Source of the DNA: Bacteroidota bacterium
GTDB lineage: Bacteria; Bacteroidota; Bacteroidia; Cytophagales; Cyclobacteriaceae
Direction of reading: 5' to 3'
DNA length: 64,000 nt
Assembly: GCA_023417065.1 (NCBI GenBank)
Contig: JAEZGH010000025.1
Location: 67,841-131,840, forward strand
Shown: in pieces, positions 45,138 to 53,043 of the stretch
How the letters are laid out: each line of letters opens with the position of its first letter
Numbering within the stretch: position 1 is the stretch's first letter
Program-made: the position numbers and the translations under genes
Notes under the pieces: model-generated
The model's database searches: none
What the model saw: only the letters and a program-made list of their open reading frames with translations
What the model was told of the DNA's origin: nothing

Positions 45138-46616
45138 CTATTGCGGGATGATATTTCGATAGTTTTTCAGTCTTTCATTGCTCATGTTAGAGCTTGCTTT
45201 CACCCGGGATTCCTGACTGCGAAGGTAAATGAGCGCTGCGAAACTGAAATAATACCCAATCACCATACCCTGGTGTGGCTGGGCATAGAATGCAAATTGC
45301 TGGCTTGTCACTGAGTGGATTAGAAACCACCCCAGGAAGAAGATCTGGAAGATCAGTAGTTGGTTCCTGTTTGGATGATCTTTTGGCAAGGAGGCGTATG
45401 CAGAGAACATTTTCACCATAAAAAAGATGATAAAGGAGAAAAGTGCGATCGCGCCTATTATCCCTGTATGAAGCAAAATATTCTGGTTGGCCACATGCAT
45501 ATCACCGTGGCGGAAGAAATCATTCGAGAAGCCAATGCCCGTGAGTGGAGACTCAGCCCATCGTTTAAGTACCAGTGGTGAGCGTTTCTCCAGACGTACC
45601 AGAGTACCCCCTGCGGTGATATCGCCACCTGCCAGCGCCTGCAATGTCATAAAGCGATTCCAGGCGTTGTCAACCTGAATTGTGACAACAGGTATTGAGT
45701 ACAGCAGGGTCAGGAGAATAACCGACATTGCCGCTATTTTCAACGTTTGTGCAGGGCGGATTTTGGAAACGAAGAACAGGAAACATACTGATACCAACAA
45801 AAAACCAAGTATCCAGCCACGGGTCGCCGAAAGGAAGATCGAGAGAAACAACGAAATGATAACGATGAACATGTACGTGTTTGAAAACCGCTTTTCTTTT
45901 GATCCAAGCGCAAGGAAAGATCCAAGCGTAGTGATGAGAACAAGTCCATCGTTAAAGAATCCGCGATAAGCAATGTCCTTTGTGACTATAAAAAGGTGGC
46001 TGGCCTCCGCCTGAACACCCCAGGCTAAAGCGGGGCTTCGTCCGTTCTGAATGGTGAATACCTGCGCAAAAAGGACAGTAAACGTAATCGGAAACAGGTA
46101 GTGAAGGATCTCCCAATACTGTTTTTCGTCCGTCATCAACTTTGGAAGTGCATACAGCAGGAACATCGGAAGAACGAATTTGACAATCCGGAACTGAATA
46201 TTAAGCTCAAGCGAAACTCCCCATGCGTAGCCCTGGATGACCAGGAAGATCATATAGATAAACAGAATGACAAGTCCTTTGGAGAAAAAAGGCTGGAACC
46301 CGCCTTCTTTAACGCGAAGGGCTTTCACGAGGGCAATAGCGATATACAGTTGGCCGGCCTCCACTGCAGGCAATCCTGGCAATATCTTAACAAGCTGCTC
46401 GAAATTGGTGAAGTATCCTACGATTCCATCCTGCATGATAAAGAAGAACGCAAACCAGAAAGGCTCATTTCCTTCAGAACGGTAATAGACAACGAGGACT
46501 GCGATAAAGAAAAGGGTAGTGAGAGCAGGCACGGTATAGTGAGAAATCACCACAGCCACCAATATCAGAATGAAAAATCTGATAAGTTTTTTCGTCATTC
46601 CCGGTTGCTCACTCAT
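45138..46616 (-). CDS. O-antigen ligase/polymerase family membrane protein (Wzy-like)
   Basis: The 492-residue protein has about 11-12 hydrophobic segments with a larger periplasmic loop (about 320-400; WNRFMTLQALAGGDITAGGT, LVRLEKRSPLVLKRWAESPL, TGIGFSNDFFRHGDMHVANQ). The pattern of Arg-rich loop, SPLTGIGFSN and a following H-x-x-x-L segment is typical of the Wzy_C/O-antigen ligase superfamily. It should polymerise repeat units delivered by the flippase at 31386. It lies 12 bases from the CgeB-like gene upstream and 32 from the GT4 gene downstream. Confidence 0.88.
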   Translation of the reverse strand: MSEQPGMTKKLIRFFILILVAVVISHYTVPALTTLFFIAVLVVYYRSEGNEPFWFAFFFIMQDGIVGYFTNFEQLVKILPGLPAVEAGQLYIAIALVKALRVKEGGFQPFFSKGLVILFIYMIFLVIQGYAWGVSLELNIQFRIVKFVLPMFLLYALPKLMTDEKQYWEILHYLFPITFTVLFAQVFTIQNGRSPALAWGVQAEASHLFIVTKDIAYRGFFNDGLVLITTLGSFLALGSKEKRFSNTYMFIVIISLFLSIFLSATRGWILGFLLVSVCFLFFVSKIRPAQTLKIAAMSVILLTLLYSIPVVTIQVDNAWNRFMTLQALAGGDITAGGTLVRLEKRSPLVLKRWAESPLTGIGFSNDFFRHGDMHVANQNILLHTGIIGAIALFSFIIFFMVKMFSAYASLPKDHPNRNQLLIFQIFFLGWFLIHSVTSQQFAFYAQPHQGMVIGYYFSFAALIYLRSQESRVKASSNMSNERLKNYRNIIPQ

Positions 46617-46628
46617 CCGAATAGATAC

Positions 46629-47717
46629 TTAGCTGGTAAATACTCTGCTAACAATCTCCGTTTCGTTCCGTTTTCCCATGAAGAGGTGATCTATCATGCG
46701 ACGCACCATTGCGTCTGTGGAATAGTTTGCAATAGCCACTGCGCGCATCTTCTCTACAACGCTCACTCTGGTTGCGTCGTCCTTCAGCCAGTAGTCGCAC
46801 AACTCGGGCACTTCGCCATAGTCTCTGATCATCGGCACATCAATGCCCGCGAAGATGCGTTCCATGTCGGCGCTGTACTCGCAGAGTGGCAAAACTCCCG
46901 CGCCGAGTGCGTCGAACACGCGTGCATGTATCCCGTTGAACAGCGACGGCACCTGCTCCATCGGAGCAATCTTGCTGCAATTATACACGAGATTATTGAA
47001 GGCAGGATCGAACCGCTGGTGTACGATTACGCGCTTTCTCAATTCCGGAAAATAGCTAAGCCACCGTTCAGCTCCTCCACCTCCACTAAGGTAAGCCTTG
47101 AGGTCATAATCCTTGAAGAGGTTTAAAAACATAATGCGCTTATACCCCCAGTTAATCTTACTCACATTACCGATGAAAATAAGCTCAGAACGGTGTTTTT
47201 CCCGCTCTTCATCAGTGAGCTCCAGCTTGTGGTATACGTCTTCCGAAAAGCCCAGAAAGTCGAGAACGACGTTTCGTATACCCATCCGTGCAAGTTGTTC
47301 CTGCCAGAAAGAGTCGGGGCATATCGTGTAGTCAGATGAGAAAAGAATATGCAGATTGGTCAGACTTGTGTGCGTGTACAGGGGGTGGTCACCAAGAATG
47401 AAAGCAATCTTCGTTCTGCCTTTAATCTTCTCAAGGAATTCCGGCTCAGCCAGCTGGTTGTTATAAATCAACACAACGTCCGGTTTGTACTCATTGACCA
47501 TTTGCAGATACCCTTCGTTGGTCTTTCTCCGGTACGGCTTTTCCCATGTTTTCATCTTATTGGGAAGACTCACAAATCGCTTAACGAACTTGTTCACCCG
47601 TTTTGAGAAGAAATCTTCATAGTCAACCGTTTTCACTTCCATTCCATTCGCACGGATTCCCGACTCAATCGAATGAATGAATGGGTAGCGTTTAGGTGCA
47701 AGAAAAAGACATTTCAT
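46629..47717 (-). CDS. CgeB-like glycosyltransferase
   Basis: The 362-residue protein has an N-terminal half with YKPDVVLIYNNQLAEPEFLE and TKIAFILGDHPLYTHTSLTN. Its C-terminal half reads RSELIFIGNVSKINWGYKRI, VYNCSKIAPMEQVPSLFNGI and HARVFDALGAGVLPLCEYSA, typical of the CgeB/DUF3880 group of GT-B enzymes with a Glyco_trans_1_2-like end (usually F-E-x-x-A-C-G; here F-D-A-L-G-A-G). It should transfer a sugar to the repeat unit. It lies directly after the acetyltransferase of the amino-sugar pathway (21-base gap), so its donor may be that sugar. Confidence 0.84.
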   Translation of the reverse strand: MKCLFLAPKRYPFIHSIESGIRANGMEVKTVDYEDFFSKRVNKFVKRFVSLPNKMKTWEKPYRRKTNEGYLQMVNEYKPDVVLIYNNQLAEPEFLEKIKGRTKIAFILGDHPLYTHTSLTNLHILFSSDYTICPDSFWQEQLARMGIRNVVLDFLGFSEDVYHKLELTDEEREKHRSELIFIGNVSKINWGYKRIMFLNLFKDYDLKAYLSGGGGAERWLSYFPELRKRVIVHQRFDPAFNNLVYNCSKIAPMEQVPSLFNGIHARVFDALGAGVLPLCEYSADMERIFAGIDVPMIRDYGEVPELCDYWLKDDATRVSVVEKMRAVAIANYSTDAMVRRMIDHLFMGKRNETEIVSRVFTS

Positions 47718-47738
47718 CGTTTAGATTCTACTAATTCT

Positions 47739-48428
47739 CTAATTCATTAAATCTTTATGTGAACTCGCATTGCCGGGTTCGCTCTTTCGTTGGATCGGCC
47801 GGGCAGGGTTTCCAACTACTACTGCTCCTGGGGGAACATCCCTCAGCACAACAGCACCTGCGCCAACCACCGCTCCTTCACCAATGGTTACCCTTGGAAG
47901 CACAACTGCACCGGTGTAAATGTCGGCATTTTTTCCCACGCGGACGACACCCGCGAGGACAGCCCCTGGCCCCACCGTTGCTCCATCCCCGAGTATACAC
48001 TCGTGATCCACTGAGGCGCTCGTATTAACTATACACGCCTTGCCTATAATAGCATCGACACACACAGCTGCATTGGCGTATATCTGGCTTCCCTCCCCAA
48101 TGATCGCTCCGGACGCAACAAATGCAGTGCGGTGGACTGCAGTCATTGGTTTAAGCCCGAAGCTCTTCAGCTCATCGTGAATCTTCTGACGTACCGCGCC
48201 ATGCCCGGGCCCGATGCTGACGATGAATGAAGGCCTGTCGCCGCTAAGGCCGCTCAGCCACGGCTCAAGGTGTTCGCGTGTGCCGAGATATGGAATACCG
48301 CGGTACTCTTGCTCAACCCAGGGATTGTTGTCGAAAAAACCGACAATGCTGTACTGATCCTGCAACAGGTCGCAAAGCACCCTGAAGTTACCGGTACCGC
48401 CCCAGATCACTACTTCGGGCTTACTCAT
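47739..48428 (-). CDS. NeuD/PglD-type sugar O/N-acyltransferase
   Basis: The 229-residue protein has the two-part form of PglD/NeuD/PerB enzymes. An N-terminal PglD_N Rossmann-like domain (VVIWGGTGNFRVLCDLLQDQ, YSIVGFFDNNPWVEQEYRGI) is followed by a left-handed beta helix of hexapeptide repeats (GAIIGEGSQIYANAAVCVDA, IIGKACIVNTSASVDHECIL, GDGATVGPGAVLAGVVRVGK, GEGAVVGAGAVVLRDVPPGA). The His in ASVDHEC is the usual catalytic base. With the aminotransferase gene overlapping by four bases just upstream, N-acetylation of a 4-amino-4,6-dideoxy sugar nucleotide is the likely job. Confidence 0.88.
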   Translation of the reverse strand: MSKPEVVIWGGTGNFRVLCDLLQDQYSIVGFFDNNPWVEQEYRGIPYLGTREHLEPWLSGLSGDRPSFIVSIGPGHGAVRQKIHDELKSFGLKPMTAVHRTAFVASGAIIGEGSQIYANAAVCVDAIIGKACIVNTSASVDHECILGDGATVGPGAVLAGVVRVGKNADIYTGAVVLPRVTIGEGAVVGAGAVVLRDVPPGAVVVGNPARPIQRKSEPGNASSHKDLMN

Positions 48429-49552
48429 TTAAATGACTTTACTCCGTCAATTACATACTGCACCTCTTCATCAGTAAGATCCGCGTGCAGGGGTAGCGTT
48501 ATGAAACGCTCGGATTCAGCCTCTACAAACGGACAGTTATTGCCCCAGGGCTTAAACAGCGGTTGAATGCTCAGCGGAGTGTAGTGACATCCGGTGGAGA
48601 TACCTTTTCCTTTCAGGTGTATCATCAGTTCGTTCCTCCGGTCTGCGCGAATTCCAAACATCTGATAGCAGTAATCCTCCGGCTGGAACGGCAGAAGCGG
48701 CTCAACACCGGCGACACCCTTCAGTCCATCGAGATACATTCGGATAATCTGCGAACGCCGCTTATTCATCGCAGGCAGCTTACGCAGTTGCGCGAGCCCA
48801 ATTGACGCCGCCAGGTCATTCATGTTGTATTTATAACCCAGGACGTTGATTTCATAGAACCAGTGCATCGCATCGTGATTCGCTGCAGTATAAGCCTGCG
48901 CTGTTTTCCAGTTATCCTTGTCGATACCCACCCAGCGCATCGCCTTGACGTCTTTCATAAGATCTTCGTCGTCGGCGACCATCATACCACCATCTCCCGT
49001 TGTCATCAGCTTTTTTTCCTCGAAGCTGAAACAGCCAATTTCTCCCCAGGCACCGAGTATTTTTCCTTTGTAGTTGGCACCCGCTGTATGTGCGCAATCT
49101 TCAATTACTTTTAAACCGCGCTGTGCAGCCCATGGCATTAGCTTCTCCATAGGAACCGGGTGACCCGCATAGTGTACCGGGATCACAGCCACGCAGTCAG
49201 TGGTATATTTCCTTTCGAGGTCTTCAAGATCCATCCCCAGTGTGACCGGATCGCTGTCGACAAAAACCGGAATAAGTCTGTTATAGAGTACGGCGGTGGC
49301 TGTTGCCGCGAATGTCAGCGAAGGCACAAGTACTTTCTTACCCTCAGGGAATCTAAATGTAGCGAGAGCAAGGTGTAGCGCTGCCGTTGCCGAGTTCACG
49401 CCTATAGCTACACGGCGGCCGACGAACGCCTTCCATTCATCTTCGAACTGATTTACACAAGGTCCCAGGCCGATCCAGGAGCGTTCGAAGGCAGCTTTGA
49501 TCATTTGTAATTCATCTTCCCCAACGGAAGGCTTGAACAATCTGATGTTCAT
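48425..49552 (-). CDS. DegT/DnrJ/EryC1/StrS sugar aminotransferase
   Basis: The 375-residue PLP enzyme has the family pattern: FERSWIGLGPCVNQFEDEW, GVNSATAALHLALATF, VLVPSLTFAATATAVLY, KVIEDCAHTAGANYKG (D152 contacts the pyridine nitrogen) and CFSFEEKKLMTTGDGG with K181 as the Schiff-base lysine. The lysine is present, so this is an aminotransferase and not an RfbH-type dehydrase, where His replaces it. It should aminate the 4-keto group made by the dehydratase at 50085. It overlaps both neighbours by four bases. Confidence 0.92.
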   Translation of the reverse strand: MNIRLFKPSVGEDELQMIKAAFERSWIGLGPCVNQFEDEWKAFVGRRVAIGVNSATAALHLALATFRFPEGKKVLVPSLTFAATATAVLYNRLIPVFVDSDPVTLGMDLEDLERKYTTDCVAVIPVHYAGHPVPMEKLMPWAAQRGLKVIEDCAHTAGANYKGKILGAWGEIGCFSFEEKKLMTTGDGGMMVADDEDLMKDVKAMRWVGIDKDNWKTAQAYTAANHDAMHWFYEINVLGYKYNMNDLAASIGLAQLRKLPAMNKRRSQIIRMYLDGLKGVAGVEPLLPFQPEDYCYQMFGIRADRRNELMIHLKGKGISTGCHYTPLSIQPLFKPWGNNCPFVEAESERFITLPLHADLTDEEVQYVIDGVKSFK

Positions 49553-50109
49553 AATCGTATGGCGGTATGTTGTTTAATAAATTCTTTTAAGGTCTGATTC
49601 TTTTCATCCTTTGCTGACAATATGGGGTTTTCCACGGGCCAGTTGATGCCGAGATCAGGGTCATTCCATAACAAGCCGCTTTCGTGTTCGCGGTTATATA
49701 CGTTGTCAACCTTATAGAGGACTTCACTTACTTCCGAAAGGGTGCAGAAACCGTGTGCAAAACCCCGCGGAATGAATATCATCTTTTTGTTTTCTTCCGT
49801 GAGTTCAATTGAATCCCACTGCCCGAAGGTGGGGGAATCCGCGCGAAGATCGACGAACACATCGAGGATAGCTCCTCGTATGCATCGAACCAGTTTCGTT
49901 TCACTGAATGGCGGAAACTGAAAATGCAGTCCGCGGATAATTCCTTTTTGTTCGCTGCGGGAATGATTCTCCTGTTTCCAGGGACGCGCAATTCCTTCCT
50001 TTTCAAAGATATCATTATCGTAAGCGCGCATAAAGAAACCGCGATTATCAAGAATCGGCGCGAGCGCTATCTCAAAGACTCCTTCTAGTTTTCGTTTCTT
50101 GATTTCCAC
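49549..50109 (-). CDS. dTDP-4-dehydrorhamnose 3,5-epimerase-like protein
   Basis: The 186-residue cupin protein matches RfbC/RmlC in length and motifs: FEIALAPILDNRGFFMRAYD, GIIRGLHFQFPPFSETKLVR (catalytic His in GLHFQ), GAILDVFVDLRADSPTFGQW, FIPRGFAHGFCTLSEVSEVL and LYKVDNVYNREHESGLLWND. No dTDP-glucose pathway genes are present in this window, whereas CDP-glucose genes flank it, so it likely acts on the CDP-4-keto-6-deoxyglucose intermediate at C3 and/or C5. The gene starts inside the end of the dehydratase gene (25-base overlap) and overlaps the aminotransferase by four. Confidence 0.9.
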   Translation of the reverse strand: MEIKKRKLEGVFEIALAPILDNRGFFMRAYDNDIFEKEGIARPWKQENHSRSEQKGIIRGLHFQFPPFSETKLVRCIRGAILDVFVDLRADSPTFGQWDSIELTEENKKMIFIPRGFAHGFCTLSEVSEVLYKVDNVYNREHESGLLWNDPDLGINWPVENPILSAKDEKNQTLKEFIKQHTAIRL

Positions 50110-51161
50110 AGCGACACGTATTTTGAAATTTGTTCACGCGACAGTTCACCTACGTCACGTGTCTTATATGACATATACCATTCTGCCGTCATGGCAGCTG
50201 TTTCTTTAAGGTCAAGAACCGGTTTCCATCCCAACTCATAGATGGCTTTGTTGATTTCCAACATGAGGAGGCTGGCCTCGTGAGGCTGATCAGGATTTGA
50301 GACATCCTTCCATCCCAGGGAATCGAAATGTTTGAACAGGGCATCTACAATTTCGCCAACGGTCACAATATTGGTCGCGTGTGGACCAAAGTTCCATGCG
50401 TCTGCATATCGCTGGGGATCCTGCAGCATCTTACTCGCCAGCAGCATGTAGCCGCCCACGGGTTCGAGTACGTGTTGCCAGGGCCGTATCGCCTTTGGAC
50501 TACGAATTTCAAGCTGACGCCCACCTTGTACGGCGCGAATAATGTCAGGAACGAGGCGGTTCTCAGACCAGTCACCTCCGCCGATCACGTTACCAGCGCG
50601 CACAGAAGCGATTGCCGTCTGACCTGGCTTCGAGAAGTATGAATTGCGATACGAAGAGATCACTATTTCAGCTGCGCCTTTACTTGCGCTGTATGGATCG
50701 TGTCCACCCATGGGATCCGTTTCGCGGTATCCGTGCACCCACTTCTTGTTTTCATAGCATTTATCTGACGTCACCATGATTGCTACCTCCACGCCGGATG
50801 TGTGGCGGATGGCTTCAAGCACGTTTGCAGTACCCATTACGTTAGTCGAGAATGTATCGACGGGGTCATCGTAGCTTGTCAGCACAAGCGGTTGCGCGGC
50901 GAGGTGAAAAACGACCTGCGGCTTTTCCTTGGCAAAAATGTCCTTCATCCTGTCGAGATCGCGGATGTCGGCCCGGTAGTCCTTCAGTGATTTACCAACA
51001 CCGCTAAGGGTAAAGACATCCTCGTCGGTCTTCGGATCGAGAGCAACACCAACAACATCAGCGCCGAGCATATTAAGCCAGAGCGAGAGCCATGCACCTT
51101 TGAATCCGGTGTGGCCCGTGACAAGTATCTTTTTGCCTTTAAGTTGATCCAGGTTCTTCAT
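50085..51161 (-). CDS. rfbG: CDP-glucose 4,6-dehydratase
   Basis: The start at ATG 51161 is decided by the TGATG overlap with the preceding cytidylyltransferase stop codon; a longer frame to 51179 exists. The 358-residue SDR enzyme has the NAD-binding loop VTGHTGFKGAWLSLWL, the H-L-A-A-Q-P segment (VVFHLAAQPLVLTSY), catalytic Thr in MVTSDKCYENKKWVHGYRE and Y-x3-K in DPYSASKGAAE, all typical of RfbG rather than RmlB. It converts CDP-glucose to CDP-4-keto-6-deoxyglucose. Length is normal. Confidence 0.95.
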   Translation of the reverse strand: MKNLDQLKGKKILVTGHTGFKGAWLSLWLNMLGADVVGVALDPKTDEDVFTLSGVGKSLKDYRADIRDLDRMKDIFAKEKPQVVFHLAAQPLVLTSYDDPVDTFSTNVMGTANVLEAIRHTSGVEVAIMVTSDKCYENKKWVHGYRETDPMGGHDPYSASKGAAEIVISSYRNSYFSKPGQTAIASVRAGNVIGGGDWSENRLVPDIIRAVQGGRQLEIRSPKAIRPWQHVLEPVGGYMLLASKMLQDPQRYADAWNFGPHATNIVTVGEIVDALFKHFDSLGWKDVSNPDQPHEASLLMLEINKAIYELGWKPVLDLKETAAMTAEWYMSYKTRDVGELSREQISKYVSLWKSRNEN

Positions 51162-51937
51162 CAGTTCCACAGTTTCCATTTTGCTTCACCGTTGCGCCAC
51201 ATGGTGTCCAGTATACGGCGGTCATTGAGCGTATCCATAGGTCTCCAGAAACCGTTGTGTTTATAAGTAAACAGCTCACCGTTTGTTGCCAGGCTTTCGA
51301 GGGGAGCGCGCTCAAAAATAGTCGAGTCGCCTTCGATATAATCAAAGACTGAATACTCGCAGACAAAGAAGCCCGCGTTGATCCAGGCTCCGTCGCCTTT
51401 AGGCTTTTCGAGAAACTTGCTGACCTTTCCGCCTTCCTGAATATCAAGTGCGCCGAAGCGTCCTTCCGGCTGAGACGAAGTCATTGTAATGGCACCCCCA
51501 TGCTGCTTATGAAACTCGATAAGTGCATTGATATCGATATTTGAAAGACCGTCACCATAGGTAAGCATGAACCTTTCACCTGGCTCAAGGTAAGGCTTAG
51601 CCCGGAGCACACGGCCACCGGTCATGGTTTCCAGACCAGTGTCAAGGAGGGTCACAGACCAGGGTTCGCTCGGGTTGCTATGAATCGTCATCTTGTTTTC
51701 AGCAAGATTAAAAGTCACATCGCCGTGGTGCAGGAGGTAATTAGCGAAGTATTCTTTAATGAGATAGCCTTTATATCCACAGAGGATAACAAAGTCGTTA
51801 TACCCATAGTGCGAATAAATTTTCATGATATGCCAAAGGATCGGCTTGTCTCCGATTTCGACCATGGGTTTGGGGCGAACCCCGGTTTCTTCGCTAAGGC
51901 GGGTACCGTACCCTCCTGCCAGAATGAGCGTCTTCAT
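51161..51937 (-). CDS. rfbF: Glucose-1-phosphate cytidylyltransferase
   Basis: The 258-residue enzyme begins with the nucleotidyltransferase signature LILAGGYGTRLSEETGVRPK and PMVEIGDKPILWHIMKIYSH, and ends with FLEKPKGDGAWINAGFFVCE and FWRPMDTLNDRRILDTMW, as in RfbF. It makes CDP-glucose from CTP and glucose-1-phosphate, opening the CDP-sugar branch. It overlaps rfbG by the TGATG junction and lies six bases after the GT2 gene. Length is the usual 257-260. Confidence 0.96.
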   Translation of the reverse strand: MKTLILAGGYGTRLSEETGVRPKPMVEIGDKPILWHIMKIYSHYGYNDFVILCGYKGYLIKEYFANYLLHHGDVTFNLAENKMTIHSNPSEPWSVTLLDTGLETMTGGRVLRAKPYLEPGERFMLTYGDGLSNIDINALIEFHKQHGGAITMTSSQPEGRFGALDIQEGGKVSKFLEKPKGDGAWINAGFFVCEYSVFDYIEGDSTIFERAPLESLATNGELFTYKHNGFWRPMDTLNDRRILDTMWRNGEAKWKLWN

Positions 51938-51942
51938 GTGTT

Positions 51943-52932
51943 TCAGTATTGCGAGTTCAACTTAGTTTGCTTACGGGGTTCGTTCCCGTCAACGTGGATA
52001 TTTCTCTTTCTTGATTTTGCGCCGAACATATTTATGAGGGCACCAACACCCGGAAAATAGAAAGGTGTTAGTCCCAACATTTTCCATTTCGTTTTGAGAT
52101 CAGCCTCGTTTCTGTAAAGCACCGAGAGGAGTTTTCGAAACATCACCACCCTCTCTTCGGTTGACGGTTGCCACGGCCTGCACTTCTCAAACTGGATTAA
52201 TACCTCAGGGATGCGCTTGAGCGTCTTCTGCCTGTTAATATGGAGTTTCGCAATTGAGCTCGAAGCGCTGGCCGGGTGGCGACGATAATGTGTGGACCTC
52301 TCGTCCATGAACCAGATTTCAGCCTGACTTGCAATATGCAGCCAAAGCAAATAATCATAGCTTGTGTATCTCCTGTCAGTGTCGATTTCGTAGTTGGCGA
52401 GAAACGACCTTCTGAAAACCGACGTGGAGTTGTTTATGAAATTGTCTTTGAGAAGCTCTGAAAAAATTCTCCTGCTCCGATACTTATTTCGAACGTTTTG
52501 GTATTCGTCATTTTCGGGGATTGTGCCGTCACTCAAAATGATCTCGACGTCAGTATAAACTGCCCCGCACTGGGGATTTGCATCCAGGAAGGTCACCTGT
52601 CTGCTGAGTTTCGTTGGATCGACCCAGATATCATCGCTATCACAAACGGCGATGTACTCACCTCTGCATGCCGCGAAAGCGCGGGCCGTGTTCCCTGAAA
52701 TACCACGGTTTACATCCGAAGGCAAAACCCTGACAACATCCGGGAATCGCTTGGCATAAGAATCGCAGATTTGTCGCGTCCTGTCGGTGGAGCAATCTTC
52801 AGCAATGACCAGTTCAATCGGAAAATCGACCTGCTGACTGAGCACTCCATCAATCGCGGCCTCAATGTATTTCTCCACGTTATAGGCCAGCATGGATATG
52901 CTTACCTTTGGAGCTGGAGCTTTTATTTGCAT
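51943..52932 (-). CDS. Glycosyltransferase family 2
   Basis: The 329-residue GT-A enzyme has VSISMLAYNVEKYIEAAIDG, VLSQQVDFPIELVIAEDCST, DRTRQICDSYAKRFPDVVRV and AACRGEYIAVCDSDDIWVD, where D-S-D-D is the metal-binding D-x-D site. The C-terminal part is helical and ends in a basic tail (GAKSRKRNIHV). It should transfer a sugar in the cytoplasm to the lipid-linked repeat unit. It sits between the autokinase and the CDP-sugar genes on the same strand. Confidence 0.92.
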   Translation of the reverse strand: MQIKAPAPKVSISMLAYNVEKYIEAAIDGVLSQQVDFPIELVIAEDCSTDRTRQICDSYAKRFPDVVRVLPSDVNRGISGNTARAFAACRGEYIAVCDSDDIWVDPTKLSRQVTFLDANPQCGAVYTDVEIILSDGTIPENDEYQNVRNKYRSRRIFSELLKDNFINNSTSVFRRSFLANYEIDTDRRYTSYDYLLWLHIASQAEIWFMDERSTHYRRHPASASSSIAKLHINRQKTLKRIPEVLIQFEKCRPWQPSTEERVVMFRKLLSVLYRNEADLKTKWKMLGLTPFYFPGVGALINMFGAKSRKRNIHVDGNEPRKQTKLNSQY

Positions 52933-53043
52933 GTTGATCTGCGACAGGGGTCAAGTTCTCAATTATCAAAATACCCACGGCTTTCAGGCACTCGGCCCTC
53001 AACCATGATCAATGGCTATTTGTATTCCTCCCTTCTCCTCGAA

